DNA of 64,000 nt from positions 62,001 through 126,000 of the forward strand of contig NZ_CANLER010000011.1 of NCBI RefSeq assembly GCF_947489715.1, read 5' to 3'. Below are positions 51,914 to 61,469 of this stretch, piece after piece (within the stretch, counting starts at the first letter, position 1; every line of letters begins with the position of its first letter). The notes beneath the pieces were generated by a model. That model was not told the origin of the DNA. It saw nothing but the letters and a program-made list of their open reading frames with translations, and searched no databases. The translations under genes were made by a program, and so were the position numbers. The DNA is from an uncultured Roseovarius sp. (lineage in GTDB: Bacteria > Pseudomonadota > Alphaproteobacteria > Rhodobacterales > Rhodobacteraceae).

Positions 51914-52180
51914 ATGCAAATCTTTATATGTCCTTTCTGTGGTCCCCGTGATGAAAGGGAGTTCCATTTCGAGCGAGAAGCCGGAAAGATCCGCCCCGAC
52001 ACAACCAAGCTTGTGTCCGATATTGGGTGGTCTGACTACCTGAATGAACAGCGCAACACTAAAGGCGCTGTCCGCGAGGTCTGGTCGCATCTTCCATGTC
52101 ACGAGCTTTTTGTGATGGAGCGAAACAGCCTGACTATGGACGTAATTTATTCTACCTCCCGCAGAGGGCCGGTCACATGA
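51914..52180 (+). CDS. soxD: Sarcosine oxidase, delta subunit
   Basis: Zinc-binding small subunit, 88 residues from ATG 51914 (GGAGAGG upstream); a longer in-frame extension into soxB is not real. The N-terminus MQIFICPFCGPRDEREFHF holds the CPFC zinc ligands, and SHLPCHELFVMERN the downstream Cys/His. Its stop overlaps the soxA start as ATGA. Confidence 0.94.
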   Translation: MQIFICPFCGPRDEREFHFEREAGKIRPDTTKLVSDIGWSDYLNEQRNTKGAVREVWSHLPCHELFVMERNSLTMDVIYSTSRRGPVT

Positions 52181-54975
52181 CTTCTTACCGCATCGATCAC
52201 GGCGGACTGATTGACCGCACACGCCCACTTGTGTTCACTTTTGACGGCCGAAGTTATACTGGCTTTGACGGCGATACGCTGGCCTCTGCGCTGCTGGCAA
52301 ATGGCGTGCGCATCATGGGGCGAAGTTTCAAATACCATCGACCTCGTGGGCCCTGGTCCGCTTGGGTAGATGACCCCAATGCCATTATGAACGTCAAATT
52401 GAATGGGCGAGAGTTTCCAAACTGCGCGGCGACAACAACTTATTTGGAGGACGGCATGGCCGCGCGGAGTGTAAATGCCTTTCCCTCTGCTCAGTTTGAC
52501 GTAAAGGGCGGGCTTGATCTTATGCACCGTTGGCTTACCGCCGGTTTCTACTACAAAACCTTCATGTGGCCGAACTGGCATCTGTTTGAACCGGTCATCC
52601 GCAAGATGGCAGGCCTCGGTGAAATCAGCCGCGATGTGTTCGAAGACTATGTTTCTGATCAGGTCCATGATTGTTGCGACACGCTGGTGATCGGGGGCGG
52701 CGGCACTGGGTTGGCGGCAGCGCGAGAGGCTGTTGAAACAGGCGAAAACGTGATTCTGGTTGACGATCAGAAAACCGTAGGAGGTGGCCTATTCAGGACT
52801 GGCTTAATCGAAGGTCAGGCGGCGGCGGATTGGGTGGAAGCGCAAGTTGCAGCGATCGAATCCGGCGGTGGGCGGGTGATGCGCGCAACCACTGCTTTTG
52901 GTATCCACGATCACAAGTTAGTCGGACTAGCAGAACACGGGAAGTTTGGATGCCCGCCCCGACTTTGGCGATTGCGTCCAGGGCGAATAATTCTTGCTTC
53001 CGGTGCGCTCGATCGCCCAATTACATTTGCCAACAATGACCGTCCGGGTGTCATGTCGCTAGACGGAGCATGTGAGTTTCTAGCGCGTTATGGAGTTTTA
53101 GTGGGCCGAAATATAGCCACTTTATCCAACAACAGCGGTGCTGAATCTTCTGCACGCACCCTCGAGCAGGCGGGCGCAAATGTTGTCACTCTTGACCCCA
53201 CAGCGGGCCATGCTTGTGCGATAGGCGGTAAGAGATTGCGTGGCGTTGAATTGAACGGTGCATTTCATTATGCGGACACGATCTTATGCTCTGGTGGACA
53301 AACACCGCTTGTTCATCTCTGGCGCCATGCTGGCGGCAAACTAGATTGGAACGACGATCTGCAGGCCTTCGTACCCGGAAAAGCACCAGAAGGAATGATT
53401 GCCGTCGGTTCAGCTAACGGTTTTTTTGACCTTCAGCACGCACTTGACGACGCGCGCGCCGTCGGTGCCGACACAGCACGACCCAATAAAAAGTCTAGCT
53501 ACAAGCTAACCCCTCTTTGGCCGAAACCCGGATCGAAAGGCCGGCAATGGATCGACTTCCAGCACGACGTAACTATAAAGGATGTCGAGTTAGCGGCCCG
53601 AGAAAACTACGTCTCCGTCGAGCATCTCAAGCGTTACACTACGTTGGGTATGGCCTCCGACCAGGGAAAGACATCAAACATGTCCGGATTGGCGGCTATG
53701 GCGGCCGTGCTCGACCGCCCTATACCGGAAGTCGGCACAACCACGTTTCGCCCACCATTTGTCCCTCAACCACTTGCACTTTACGCTGGCCAGCGCAAAG
53801 CAACGCTGTTCTCACCATTAAAACGCTTGAAGTTAGAACCTGAACATCGCGCAGCCGATGCAGCGCTGGTGGAATATGGCGGATGGCTTCGCCCCGGCTG
53901 GTTTGGCTCTGGTGATCCGACAGAACATATCTTCAATGAAGTGCAGTTGGTCCGTGAAACAGCTGGAATTTTTGACGCCTCTCCGCTTGGTAAAATCGAA
54001 ATTCTAGGACCAGATGCCGAAGCCTTTGTAAACTTCGCCTTTTACAACACCATTGCGACCCTTAAACCCGGCCATGTTCGATACGGATTTCTGCTCAACG
54101 AACGCGGTATTGTTATGGATGACGGGGTAGTTGCCAGACTGGGTGATAACCGATTTGTGATTTCCTGTTCGTCCGGTCATGTCGATCACGTGCGCGACCA
54201 TCTTGAGGTCTGGCGCCAAGACTGTAACGATCCTGAGCGGATCTTCGTCCATGACACAACTCAACACTGGTCTACAGTAACTGTTACAGGACCTAGGGCG
54301 CGCGACATCCTGGAAAAAATTGATACAAGAATTGAACTTGCCGCCGATGCGTTCCCCCACATGACTGTTCGGGAAGGAACATTTGACGGCGCGCCAATTC
54401 GTGTCGCGCGCGTGAGTTTCACCGGCGAACTGAGTTTCGAAGTGTCAATCAGGAATACATATGCGACCGCCTTGTGGAATGCGCTGTTGAAGTCCGGCGC
54501 CTCCATTGGCGCTGGTCCTGTGGGCAGCGAAGCCATGATGATCCTGCGAGCGGAAAAAGGGTATATAATCGTTGGAAAGGACACTGATGGCCTGACCATG
54601 CCACATGACTTGGGCTTCACTGTACCGAGGCTTAAGAAGAAGGCGGCCTTTATCGGAGACCGCTCCTTGCACATGCAGGTCGGCAATGAAACCGATCGTC
54701 GCGCTCTTGTGGGATTAGAAGTGGATACTGGTTCGGCAATGTTATCGACGGGAGCTCATATTGTTGCTGATGGATCAAAACCCCGAACACTCGGTTACGT
54801 AACATCAAGCTATGATAGTCCAACGCTAAAACGTCCAATCGCGCTTGGTCTATTGGAACAAGGCGCGGAACGGATAGGAGAGAAAATAACTGTCTGGCAC
54901 CTCGGCAAAACAGTTACTGCTACCGTTTGTCCACCCTGTTTTTATGACCCTGAAGGAGTGCATCTCGATGCGTGA
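52177..54975 (+). CDS. soxA: Sarcosine oxidase, alpha subunit
   Basis: Large subunit, 932 residues from ATG 52177. Domain order: N-terminal 2Fe-2S-like fold without cluster ligands (RPLVFTFDGRSYTGFDGDTL), NAD-binding flavoprotein-type domain (CDTLVIGGGGTGLAAAREAV near 170-190), SoxA linker (VELAARENYVSVEHLKRYTT, the TxxGMASDQGKTSN region), then folate-binding GcvT domains (LRPGWFGSG onward, GPDAEAFVNFAFYNT, and GYIIVGKDTDGLTMPHDLG). It binds NAD and tetrahydrofolate in known homologues. Overlaps soxD by 4 bp and soxG by 8 bp. Confidence 0.96.
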   Translation: MTSYRIDHGGLIDRTRPLVFTFDGRSYTGFDGDTLASALLANGVRIMGRSFKYHRPRGPWSAWVDDPNAIMNVKLNGREFPNCAATTTYLEDGMAARSVNAFPSAQFDVKGGLDLMHRWLTAGFYYKTFMWPNWHLFEPVIRKMAGLGEISRDVFEDYVSDQVHDCCDTLVIGGGGTGLAAAREAVETGENVILVDDQKTVGGGLFRTGLIEGQAAADWVEAQVAAIESGGGRVMRATTAFGIHDHKLVGLAEHGKFGCPPRLWRLRPGRIILASGALDRPITFANNDRPGVMSLDGACEFLARYGVLVGRNIATLSNNSGAESSARTLEQAGANVVTLDPTAGHACAIGGKRLRGVELNGAFHYADTILCSGGQTPLVHLWRHAGGKLDWNDDLQAFVPGKAPEGMIAVGSANGFFDLQHALDDARAVGADTARPNKKSSYKLTPLWPKPGSKGRQWIDFQHDVTIKDVELAARENYVSVEHLKRYTTLGMASDQGKTSNMSGLAAMAAVLDRPIPEVGTTTFRPPFVPQPLALYAGQRKATLFSPLKRLKLEPEHRAADAALVEYGGWLRPGWFGSGDPTEHIFNEVQLVRETAGIFDASPLGKIEILGPDAEAFVNFAFYNTIATLKPGHVRYGFLLNERGIVMDDGVVARLGDNRFVISCSSGHVDHVRDHLEVWRQDCNDPERIFVHDTTQHWSTVTVTGPRARDILEKIDTRIELAADAFPHMTVREGTFDGAPIRVARVSFTGELSFEVSIRNTYATALWNALLKSGASIGAGPVGSEAMMILRAEKGYIIVGKDTDGLTMPHDLGFTVPRLKKKAAFIGDRSLHMQVGNETDRRALVGLEVDTGSAMLSTGAHIVADGSKPRTLGYVTSSYDSPTLKRPIALGLLEQGAERIGEKITVWHLGKTVTATVCPPCFYDPEGVHLDA

Positions 54976-55489
54976 CGATCGTATGAAATGGGCGCCTGCG
55001 GGTAGGGAGCTGGCTACCTTCGAAGGGGATGGTTTTCGATTTCAATGCGTCACCATGCAGTCTCAAGCACTGGTTTCAGCCTCGGATATTCTAACCCGCA
55101 TGCCAGACGCGCTGGGGTGGCCAGACGTAATTTGCGGGCAGTCTTACGTTCTTAGCCTGCGTCGGGACCGCGTTCTTGTAGTGAACGGACCGTTTGTGCA
55201 AGACGGCTGGGATAGTGAACTGTCGCAAGCGGTTTCAGACGTTACGGACGCTTTGACCGTCTTCGAAATCTCGGGACCTAATACTCTGGCGCTAATGCGT
55301 CGTGGTGCGGAGATTAGCTTTGAAGCTCCTTCTCGCTCTGCGAGCCGACTTTTGTTCGGGTTTGGAGTTTTTGCATACAGATACGAAAGCCATGACACAG
55401 TGCGAGTGCATGTAAACCATGCGCACTCAGATGCGTTTGCGCAGGCCCTACGCCAAGCAGCGACTAGAATGCAAGCCACCTTGACGTAA
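54968..55489 (+). CDS. soxG: Sarcosine oxidase, gamma subunit
   Basis: 173 residues from ATG 54968, inside the last codons of soxA. GcvT-like fold lacking folate residues; seen are PDALGWPDVICGQSYVLSLR, VTDALTVFEISGPNTLALMR and LLFGFGVFAYRYESHDTVRV. It completes the tetramer with alpha, beta and delta. Last gene of the operon; about 145 bp of very AT-rich sequence follow before the PLP enzyme gene. Confidence 0.92.
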   Translation: MRDDRMKWAPAGRELATFEGDGFRFQCVTMQSQALVSASDILTRMPDALGWPDVICGQSYVLSLRRDRVLVVNGPFVQDGWDSELSQAVSDVTDALTVFEISGPNTLALMRRGAEISFEAPSRSASRLLFGFGVFAYRYESHDTVRVHVNHAHSDAFAQALRQAATRMQATLT

Positions 55490-55633
55490 ATGTACTTTCG
55501 ATAATTTTTATCTAAATAATATCCGCAAAAAGTTTAATTTTTACTGGATTTTTTTGGGAAAAAATTTATGGACATATGTGTACTTATTGATTCCTGAATG
55601 CTGCTACAGCAACCACAAAGACCGGAGAACCCC

Positions 55634-57451
55634 ATGACAGATCTTGCCCTTCGACAGTTGAGCCCGCTGCGCAATTCAACGAATCATTCCGACGCGCAGA
55701 GTCTCGCCTCGGAACAGGCGCGACATTTCGGTATCGATACCAACACTGAGTATGGTGAAACGCTGGTTCGACTGGCCGCTTCACTTTATGATGCAAACGT
55801 CGCCACGCATGAGCTGATGCGCGTCACGATGGACGGCCTTAAAGGCCTGGATCGGAACGATCGAATTGCTTGGTTCAATGCCAAGCGGTTCATCTGTTTC
55901 CAACTTGCTAAGATCCTCGACACGCTTCAAAATCCGATGCGGGCGACCTATCAATCTATTACGACGGATGCCCCGGGATTCGCCAGCAAAGGCCCCTACC
56001 CTATCTTCGACAACGTTGCGGCGATCTTTTCCGCCAATCCGGTTATCACCAGAACCGCGACATATCTTTTTGCATGCACCGAGTGGGTCGAAGATGCATT
56101 CACCGGTCGCGAGCCATTGCATGAAATATACTCTCGCCTGATGAACCCGACTTCAATCAGTCTGGCAAATCACATTATTGATGTGGAGTGCGGATCCGAA
56201 GCGAACCAATATATGGCCTGGAACTTCAATTCCGGAATGGCTGCGATTGATGGTGTCTTGGGCCATGTCATCGGTAGAGATGACATCATCTTGGCTTCTC
56301 GAAACATCTATGGCGGAGCCTATCAACTATTGCATGACTGGTACGCCAAGCCCTCCAACATGAATGCGGCGCTGGTATGGGTCGACGGGTTTGATGGTGC
56401 GGCTTTTGAAGAGGCAATGGACAGCGCGGCCAAAACCTACGCTAACCGGATCGCAAACGGACGCAAAGTTTACATCTATCTAGAAAGCCCCTGTAATCCT
56501 CATGGCTATGTACTTGATGTTCCAGCTATTTCTCGCGCTGCGCACGAACGTGGCTGGCAGGTAATCTGTGACTCGACTGTTGGCACACCGTTTTTGCATC
56601 CGCTGCTCAAAAATCCTGATCGGATGGAGCGCCCCGACTTCATCATGCATTCCTATACCAAAGATTTGGCAGGATTCGGCACCACCACTGCGGGCTGCGT
56701 AATCGCTCGTAACGAGGACATGTTCGTACCGAAAAATGAAAGCGTAACATGCACTTGGCCCGACGGTTCTCCCCGGACCGTTAACTGGAATGAGACTTTG
56801 TTCTGGAATGTCTTCTACATCAAGGGAGCTTTTCTGGACGCTGACAAGGCTTTCGAAGTTCTCAACGGAATGAAGACATTCGAGATGCGTGTGCTGCAAA
56901 AGGCCATCAACACAACTGTTTTGGCTCGCGCATTCGACGCCCATCCCGACATTAACGTTTCATGCCCGGTAATCGAAGACAACGACAACCACGAGATTGC
57001 GGCACGTTGTGCCTATCTTGGATTGCCGGCTGGTCTTTTCACCATCGATATGGAAGGCAAAGGTGATCGTCCCAGTGTGCCACGCGCAACGTTCAAACGG
57101 TTTTTTGACATGTTGGAACCCGCGGTGGGTATGCAGGTTAGCCTCGGTCAAACGACCACGGTCGCGCTGTGCCCTGCAATGACCACACATTCTGAGATGA
57201 GCGACGCAGCTCTTCGAGAGGCAACGATCGAACCAACGACCACCCGGATCTCCGTTGGTCTCGAAGACCCACGAGTGTTTCTAGCGCATATTCAGCGCGC
57301 GGCTGAGGTAACGATCGATCCTGAAATTCCAGGGTTCTCCTCTGGGTTCCCTGATCCTGAAGAAATCGACCGCATTTTTCGCGAAACAACGCTGTCGGTT
57401 CATCGCTCGCATCTGGAACGTCTGCCGACATACAGTGATCTCCTGTCATAG
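55634..57451 (+). CDS. Cys/Met-metabolism-type PLP enzyme with about 165-residue N-terminal extension
   Basis: 605 residues from ATG 55634 (CGGAGAA upstream). Residues 166-600 carry every hallmark of the trans-sulfuration family: YSRLMNPTS (166-174), the PLP-phosphate region NFNSGMAAI (197-205), ESPCNPHG (284-291), ICDSTVGTPF with the ring aspartate 313, and HSYTKDLAGFGTTTAG with Schiff-base lysine 343. The family is normally near 400 residues; the first 165 residues (SLYDANVATHELMRVTMDGL and onward) are an unfamiliar, mostly helical addition. Possible activities include cystathionine synthase/lyase, methionine gamma-lyase or acylhomoserine sulfhydrylase. It sits between soxBDAG and a SouR/GbdR-like regulator. 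Confidence 0.88.
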   Translation: MTDLALRQLSPLRNSTNHSDAQSLASEQARHFGIDTNTEYGETLVRLAASLYDANVATHELMRVTMDGLKGLDRNDRIAWFNAKRFICFQLAKILDTLQNPMRATYQSITTDAPGFASKGPYPIFDNVAAIFSANPVITRTATYLFACTEWVEDAFTGREPLHEIYSRLMNPTSISLANHIIDVECGSEANQYMAWNFNSGMAAIDGVLGHVIGRDDIILASRNIYGGAYQLLHDWYAKPSNMNAALVWVDGFDGAAFEEAMDSAAKTYANRIANGRKVYIYLESPCNPHGYVLDVPAISRAAHERGWQVICDSTVGTPFLHPLLKNPDRMERPDFIMHSYTKDLAGFGTTTAGCVIARNEDMFVPKNESVTCTWPDGSPRTVNWNETLFWNVFYIKGAFLDADKAFEVLNGMKTFEMRVLQKAINTTVLARAFDAHPDINVSCPVIEDNDNHEIAARCAYLGLPAGLFTIDMEGKGDRPSVPRATFKRFFDMLEPAVGMQVSLGQTTTVALCPAMTTHSEMSDAALREATIEPTTTRISVGLEDPRVFLAHIQRAAEVTIDPEIPGFSSGFPDPEEIDRIFRETTLSVHRSHLERLPTYSDLLS

Positions 57452-57460
57452 CCAAAACAA

Positions 57461-57489
57461 GCGCTTCACCGGGCTCGCCCGTGAAGCGC
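57461..57489 (+). terminator. Hairpin after PLP enzyme gene
   Basis: GCGCTTCAC (57461-57469) pairs with GTGAAGCGC (57481-57489), with GGGC/GCCC extending the stem inward. The plus-strand side is followed by only a short T-poor tail, and the minus strand by TTGTTTT, so it may act in both directions or as a 3' stabiliser. Confidence 0.7.
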
Positions 57490-57537
57490 TCCAATTAATT
57501 GACCTGCCGCAGTTCAATACCTGGGAGAGAGATTGGC

Positions 57538-58578
57538 ATGAAAGATCTTATCTCATTTTCTGCGGCAGGGACCAAATCGCAACCCTCCCATGAAGTACTG
57601 AAATTTGCGTTTCTCCTTCTTGATGGATTTTGCTCCTTGAGCTTCGCATGCGCGATTGAGCCCCTTTCTGTTGGCTGCCGAGTTGGTGGGAAAAGCCAGT
57701 TTTCGTGGCGAATTATTGGTGAACACGGTACTGGCGCAGCGGCATCTTGCAGCACACTCTACGCCGTCGACGTCGACCTACGCGGAAGAATAAGCCATGA
57801 TGAAATTCTCGTCATCATTGGCGCTGTAGGAAATCAAAATTTGATTTCTGCGAGAGTAATCCAATGGCTTAAGAAACAGTCACATTCAGCAAAAGCCATA
57901 TGCGGGGTCGGAACTGGGGTTCAAGCTCTTGCGGACGCAGGTTTGCTTGCTAACAGATCCGTAGCGGCACACTGGGAATGTCATCCACAATTGATTGGAA
58001 GCCACCCCAACATCAAGCTCACTCCATCGATCTACGCTGTTGATAGCAGAGTGATGACATGCGCAGGGGGTATCGCGATGCTGGACCTCATGGTTTTTTT
58101 GATCCATTCGGCTTTGGGCGCCAACCTGTCGCAGCAGCTATCGGACAAACTAGGGTGCTGGCGTTTTCGAAATAGCGATCAACGGCAACCGCGACTTGAG
58201 CCCCATCGAACCGCCGCAAAGCATCCAAGCCTGTCAATAGCTGTAAACTTAATGCTGGAAAACATTGAAAAACCTCTTTCATTAAGCAATATCGCCGAAC
58301 TGGTTGGTTTGTCGCGGCGGCAATTAGAACGACTATTTAGAGCGAAGTTAAAAATTTCACCAAGAGCCTACTACTTGGAAGCCCGTCTTAAACGCGCGCG
58401 CGAGTTGGTCACACAAACTACTATGACAATTAACGAAATATGCGCAGTCACCGGTTTTGGATCGGTCGATTATTTTACCAGCCTCTACAAAAACGCTTAT
58501 GACGTTTCGCCGCGCCACGACATCGGCGAGTTGGCAAACACACTAAAAAAAACTCAAATACCGGAATTCATCGAATAA
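57538..58578 (+). CDS. GATase1-AraC regulator (GlxA/GbdR/SouR-like)
   Basis: 346 residues from ATG 57538 (GGGAGAGA upstream). N-terminal DJ-1/PfpI-like domain (FAFLLLDGFCSLSFACAIEP, ICGVGTGVQALADAGLLANR, VMTCAGGIAMLDLMVFLIHS), then a C-terminal AraC double HTH (SLSNIAELVGLSRRQLERLF; MTINEICAVTGFGSVDYFTS). In pseudomonads this architecture includes GbdR (glycine betaine/dimethylglycine), SouR (sarcosine) and CdhR (carnitine) activators. Next to soxBDAG and the PLP enzyme, a sarcosine-type inducer is the natural guess. Confidence 0.9.
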   Translation: MKDLISFSAAGTKSQPSHEVLKFAFLLLDGFCSLSFACAIEPLSVGCRVGGKSQFSWRIIGEHGTGAAASCSTLYAVDVDLRGRISHDEILVIIGAVGNQNLISARVIQWLKKQSHSAKAICGVGTGVQALADAGLLANRSVAAHWECHPQLIGSHPNIKLTPSIYAVDSRVMTCAGGIAMLDLMVFLIHSALGANLSQQLSDKLGCWRFRNSDQRQPRLEPHRTAAKHPSLSIAVNLMLENIEKPLSLSNIAELVGLSRRQLERLFRAKLKISPRAYYLEARLKRARELVTQTTMTINEICAVTGFGSVDYFTSLYKNAYDVSPRHDIGELANTLKKTQIPEFIE

Positions 58579-58706
58579 TTCGCTGTTTGTCCAAACTCAA
58601 GCCCGACGCAGAAAATCGCTCCGGCGAAAGCCCGAAATTGTAACATTGGTTTTATTGCAAACTTTAGTTCTGAGCGTGAGATGGATGGAAGTCTTGGCGT
58701 GCAGCT

Positions 58707-58911
58707 ATCTCTCATGTCGAGCGCCTGTTGGAAGGCCCATCAGCGCATTGTAGGCACGTGATGGTCATCGACGGTCAACCCGGCAATTTTGTGCTGGATC
58801 AGCGGCGTCTCCGGCCATCAGGCAATTTCGCTTGGCATCGAACATTTCGGTCAGACCAGCAAGATCCGCGACATATACCGCCACTGCGAACTCATGCGAA
58901 GGCCATCGTAG
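58707..58911 (+). pseudogene. Relic of a transketolase-type pyruvate dehydrogenase E1 C-terminus, frameshifted
   Basis: From 58707 one frame reads ISHVERLLEGPSAH and VMVIDGQPGNF, resembling the PSHVERLL ... VIDGHPATL region near the C-terminus of homodimeric pyruvate dehydrogenase E1-like proteins. From 58792 the next frame continues CWISGVSGHQAISLGIEHFG, then QTSKIRDIYRHCEL, matching WLGxVxGHRxxxLGVEHFGQTGxIxDLYRH, before a TAG at 58909-58911. A single +1 shift joins them. Only about 65 residues remain of an enzyme near 800-900 long. Confidence 0.68.
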
Positions 58912-59253
58912 TCAGGGTACATGGACTGAAGATCAGAAAACCCAAGCGACTAAATCTTTCCGCATAGCTGACATTAATGCGCTTCAAGTAATTCGTCTTC
59001 AGCCCATGTCAGGTTTGGAGCGTTTACTAACCCGTTCGTAAGAACCTCCAAATGGATCGAAACTGGCCGAGGGAGCACACCGAGCAGCCTAGCAAGCCAC
59101 CACTTATCGTTCTTTGATAGTATCTACGCTGGATAACTGATCCTAAAGGCCCAGCAAAGCTTCAGGGTTTCAAATTCGAGAATACACCTCTGCTCCTAAT
59201 TCCTGGGTCCTGCTTGAAATTACGCGGTCAACTAACGTTGGCAATTTAACGCA
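58912..59253. other. Non-coding gap
   Basis: Short frames here (for example 58832-59041) overlap the E1 relic in a wrong frame. Nothing else recognised. It should contain the 3' end of the leftward alcohol dehydrogenase transcript. Confidence 0.4.
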
Positions 59254-60366
59254 TCAGAATTCAACAACCGCTCGAATACTCTTACCCTCATGCATCAGAT
59301 GGAATCCGTCATTGATTTGCTCCAAAGACAATTTGTGCGTGATCATTGAATCGATTTCAATTTTGCCGTCCATGTACCAGTCTACGATTTTCGGAACATC
59401 GGTGCGCCCTGATGCGCCTCCGAATGCAGTGCCACGCCACACTCGGCCGGTAACCAATTGAAATGGGCGTGTGGCAATCTCGGCCCCCGCGGGCGCGACG
59501 CCGATAATGATACTTTCACCCCACCCTTTGTGTGCACATTCCAAGGCAGTCCGCATAACATTGACATTGCCGGTTGCATCAAATGTGTAGTCTGCGCCAC
59601 CTCCAGTCAATTCAACCAGGTGTGCCGCAAGGTCTCCAAGAACTTTGCTCGGATTTACGAAGTCAGTCATTCCAAAATTCCTCGCCATTTCGACCTTACC
59701 GGTATTCAGGTCAACGCCAACGATTTGGTCGGCGCCCGCAAGTCGCAGACCCTGGATTACATTTAGACCAATCCCGCCGAGGCCAAAGACCACAGACCGG
59801 CTGCCAATTTCCACTTTCGCGGTATTGATTACCGCGCCAATTCCTGTGGTCACACCGCATCCGATATAGCAAATCTTATCAAAGGGTGCGTCCTTGCGTA
59901 CTTTTGCCAAAGCAATCTCAGGAACAACGGTGTGGTTGGCAAAGGTTGAACACCCCATGTAATGATGGATGGGCGTCCCATCGAGCATCGAAAACCGTGT
60001 GGAACCGTCTGGCAGCAGCCCCTGCCCCTGCGTTGACCGGATCGCTTGGCACAGGTTGGTTTTCGGATTCAAGCAATACTCACATTCACGGCATTCAGGA
60101 GTGTAAAGCGGAATTACATGGTCCCCCACTTCGAGGCTCGTAACGCCTTCACCGATCTCCACGACCACACCGGCGCCCTCATGTCCGAGAATAGCGGGAA
60201 AGATTCCTTCGGGATCATCCCCCGAACGCGTGAATTCATCGGTGTGACACAGGCCTGTGGCTTTGATTTCAACCAGAACTTCACCCATACGCGGACTTTC
60301 GAGATTCACCTCCATGATCTCAAGCGGTTTTCCTGCCTCAACGGCTACGGCGGCTTTCGTACGCAT
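59254..60366 (-). CDS. S-(hydroxymethyl)glutathione dehydrogenase / class III alcohol dehydrogenase
   Basis: Zn-dependent NAD enzyme that oxidises the glutathione adduct of formaldehyde to S-formylglutathione. 370 residues from ATG 60366, which has AAGGAGGAG just upstream. Catalytic zinc: C in ATGLCHTDEFTRSG, H in LGHEGAGVV. Structural zinc: four cysteines in CRECEYCLNPKTNLC. Class III signatures include GCSTFANHTVVPEIALAKV, CGVTTGIGAVINTAKVE and GVDLNTGKVEMARNFGMTDF. Known in bacteria as frmA, adhC, adhI or flhA. It is well placed to detoxify formaldehyde from sarcosine oxidase and methanethiol oxidase nearby. The S-formylglutathione hydrolase partner is not in the window. Confidence 0.95.
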   Translation of the reverse strand: MRTKAAVAVEAGKPLEIMEVNLESPRMGEVLVEIKATGLCHTDEFTRSGDDPEGIFPAILGHEGAGVVVEIGEGVTSLEVGDHVIPLYTPECRECEYCLNPKTNLCQAIRSTQGQGLLPDGSTRFSMLDGTPIHHYMGCSTFANHTVVPEIALAKVRKDAPFDKICYIGCGVTTGIGAVINTAKVEIGSRSVVFGLGGIGLNVIQGLRLAGADQIVGVDLNTGKVEMARNFGMTDFVNPSKVLGDLAAHLVELTGGGADYTFDATGNVNVMRTALECAHKGWGESIIIGVAPAGAEIATRPFQLVTGRVWRGTAFGGASGRTDVPKIVDWYMDGKIEIDSMITHKLSLEQINDGFHLMHEGKSIRAVVEF

Positions 60367-60659
60367 GGTCTCCTCCTTCATCAGTTATTGTTGTGGTCGT
60401 AATCGAACACCCGTTGCTAACGTCTCAACAAGTGGAGAGGCAGCGTTCGCAAATAGTGCTTCAGATTCCATCTTTTGATCGTGGCAGGGCTAATTGGAAA
60501 TCCTAAAGCATGGCGCGAACCGTCACCATTCACGCCCTTGCCATTTTCCGTGAAATCACCACGAAACACGTTCAGCGCCCCCTAATCAAGAACGGGGTTT
60601 GGAAGGTCGAACATCCGCCGGTCGCCGCATGAATGCGCAATCTTTTGGCTCCTTTTGCA

Positions 60660-61469
60660 TTAGTCAAGGCGTGCCGAAAATTGGGCTTCGGCCACTATTG
60701 ATGCGTTCGTCGTTTCCGCTTCGACTACCGTGCAATGTTGTAGCGCGGCAGAAGCTCTAAGCGCTTGCGCGGTCAGGACCGGCAATATCCGGTTTTGAAT
60801 GTTTTGGGTAATTCTTGCCGACGGCCCAACGACACCGATACTGAAAATTGAGCCGAGTCGTTCTACATTGACGGGTACAGCAACGCTTGTGATACCTTCG
60901 TCGATCTCTCCATCACAAACGGCGTAACCATATCGCTGCACTTGAGCGATCTCTTTTTCGATCTTCTTTGAGTCCGTAATCGTGTTTCGGGTGAACCTAA
61001 TTGGACTGGCGTCAAAAAGCTCTTCACGTACCGAAGGCTCAATAAAAGCGGCTATCGCCTTTGCCGATGAACAGGCGTGTGACGGCCGCCCCCCCAAACC
61101 CGGATATATATACGACATAGTTGGATCTGAGGGGGTTTCTATCTCAATGAGATCTACACGACCCGCTCGATACCGCGCAAAAAATGTAGTCTCACATATC
61201 TCTTTAACCACCTTTTGCATCATCGCAGAGACGGCGTTGATAACGTGACTATCCGATTTTCCGATAAGGGCAATCTTCACAAATCGAAGCCCTAGAACAT
61301 ATCGGTTCCCACCTTCTACTTCGTCAACGAACCCACATTCAACCAAAGACGCAACATTGCGGTAGATGGTTGGTTTGGGAAGCCCAGTCATCTCCACAAG
61401 GCGACGAACACTCACAGGAGACGACGCCCCGGAGATTGCTTCTAAAAGCTGAATAAGACGTTCTTGCAT
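60660..61469 (-). CDS. IclR-family transcriptional regulator
   Basis: 269 residues. Winged helix at about residues 2-65 (LIQLLEAISGASSPVSVRRL, MTGLPKPTIYRNVASLVECG), effector domain with ETTFFARYRAGRVDLIEIET, PGLGGRPSHACSSAKAIAAF and YGYAVCDGEIDEGITSVAVP, as in IclR. It lies upstream of the class III dehydrogenase gene on the same strand and downstream of another IclR gene. The pair probably governs the formaldehyde/methanethiol genes on either side. The 293 bp to the dehydrogenase start holds no gene. Confidence 0.9.
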   Translation of the reverse strand: MQERLIQLLEAISGASSPVSVRRLVEMTGLPKPTIYRNVASLVECGFVDEVEGGNRYVLGLRFVKIALIGKSDSHVINAVSAMMQKVVKEICETTFFARYRAGRVDLIEIETPSDPTMSYIYPGLGGRPSHACSSAKAIAAFIEPSVREELFDASPIRFTRNTITDSKKIEKEIAQVQRYGYAVCDGEIDEGITSVAVPVNVERLGSIFSIGVVGPSARITQNIQNRILPVLTAQALRASAALQHCTVVEAETTNASIVAEAQFSARLD

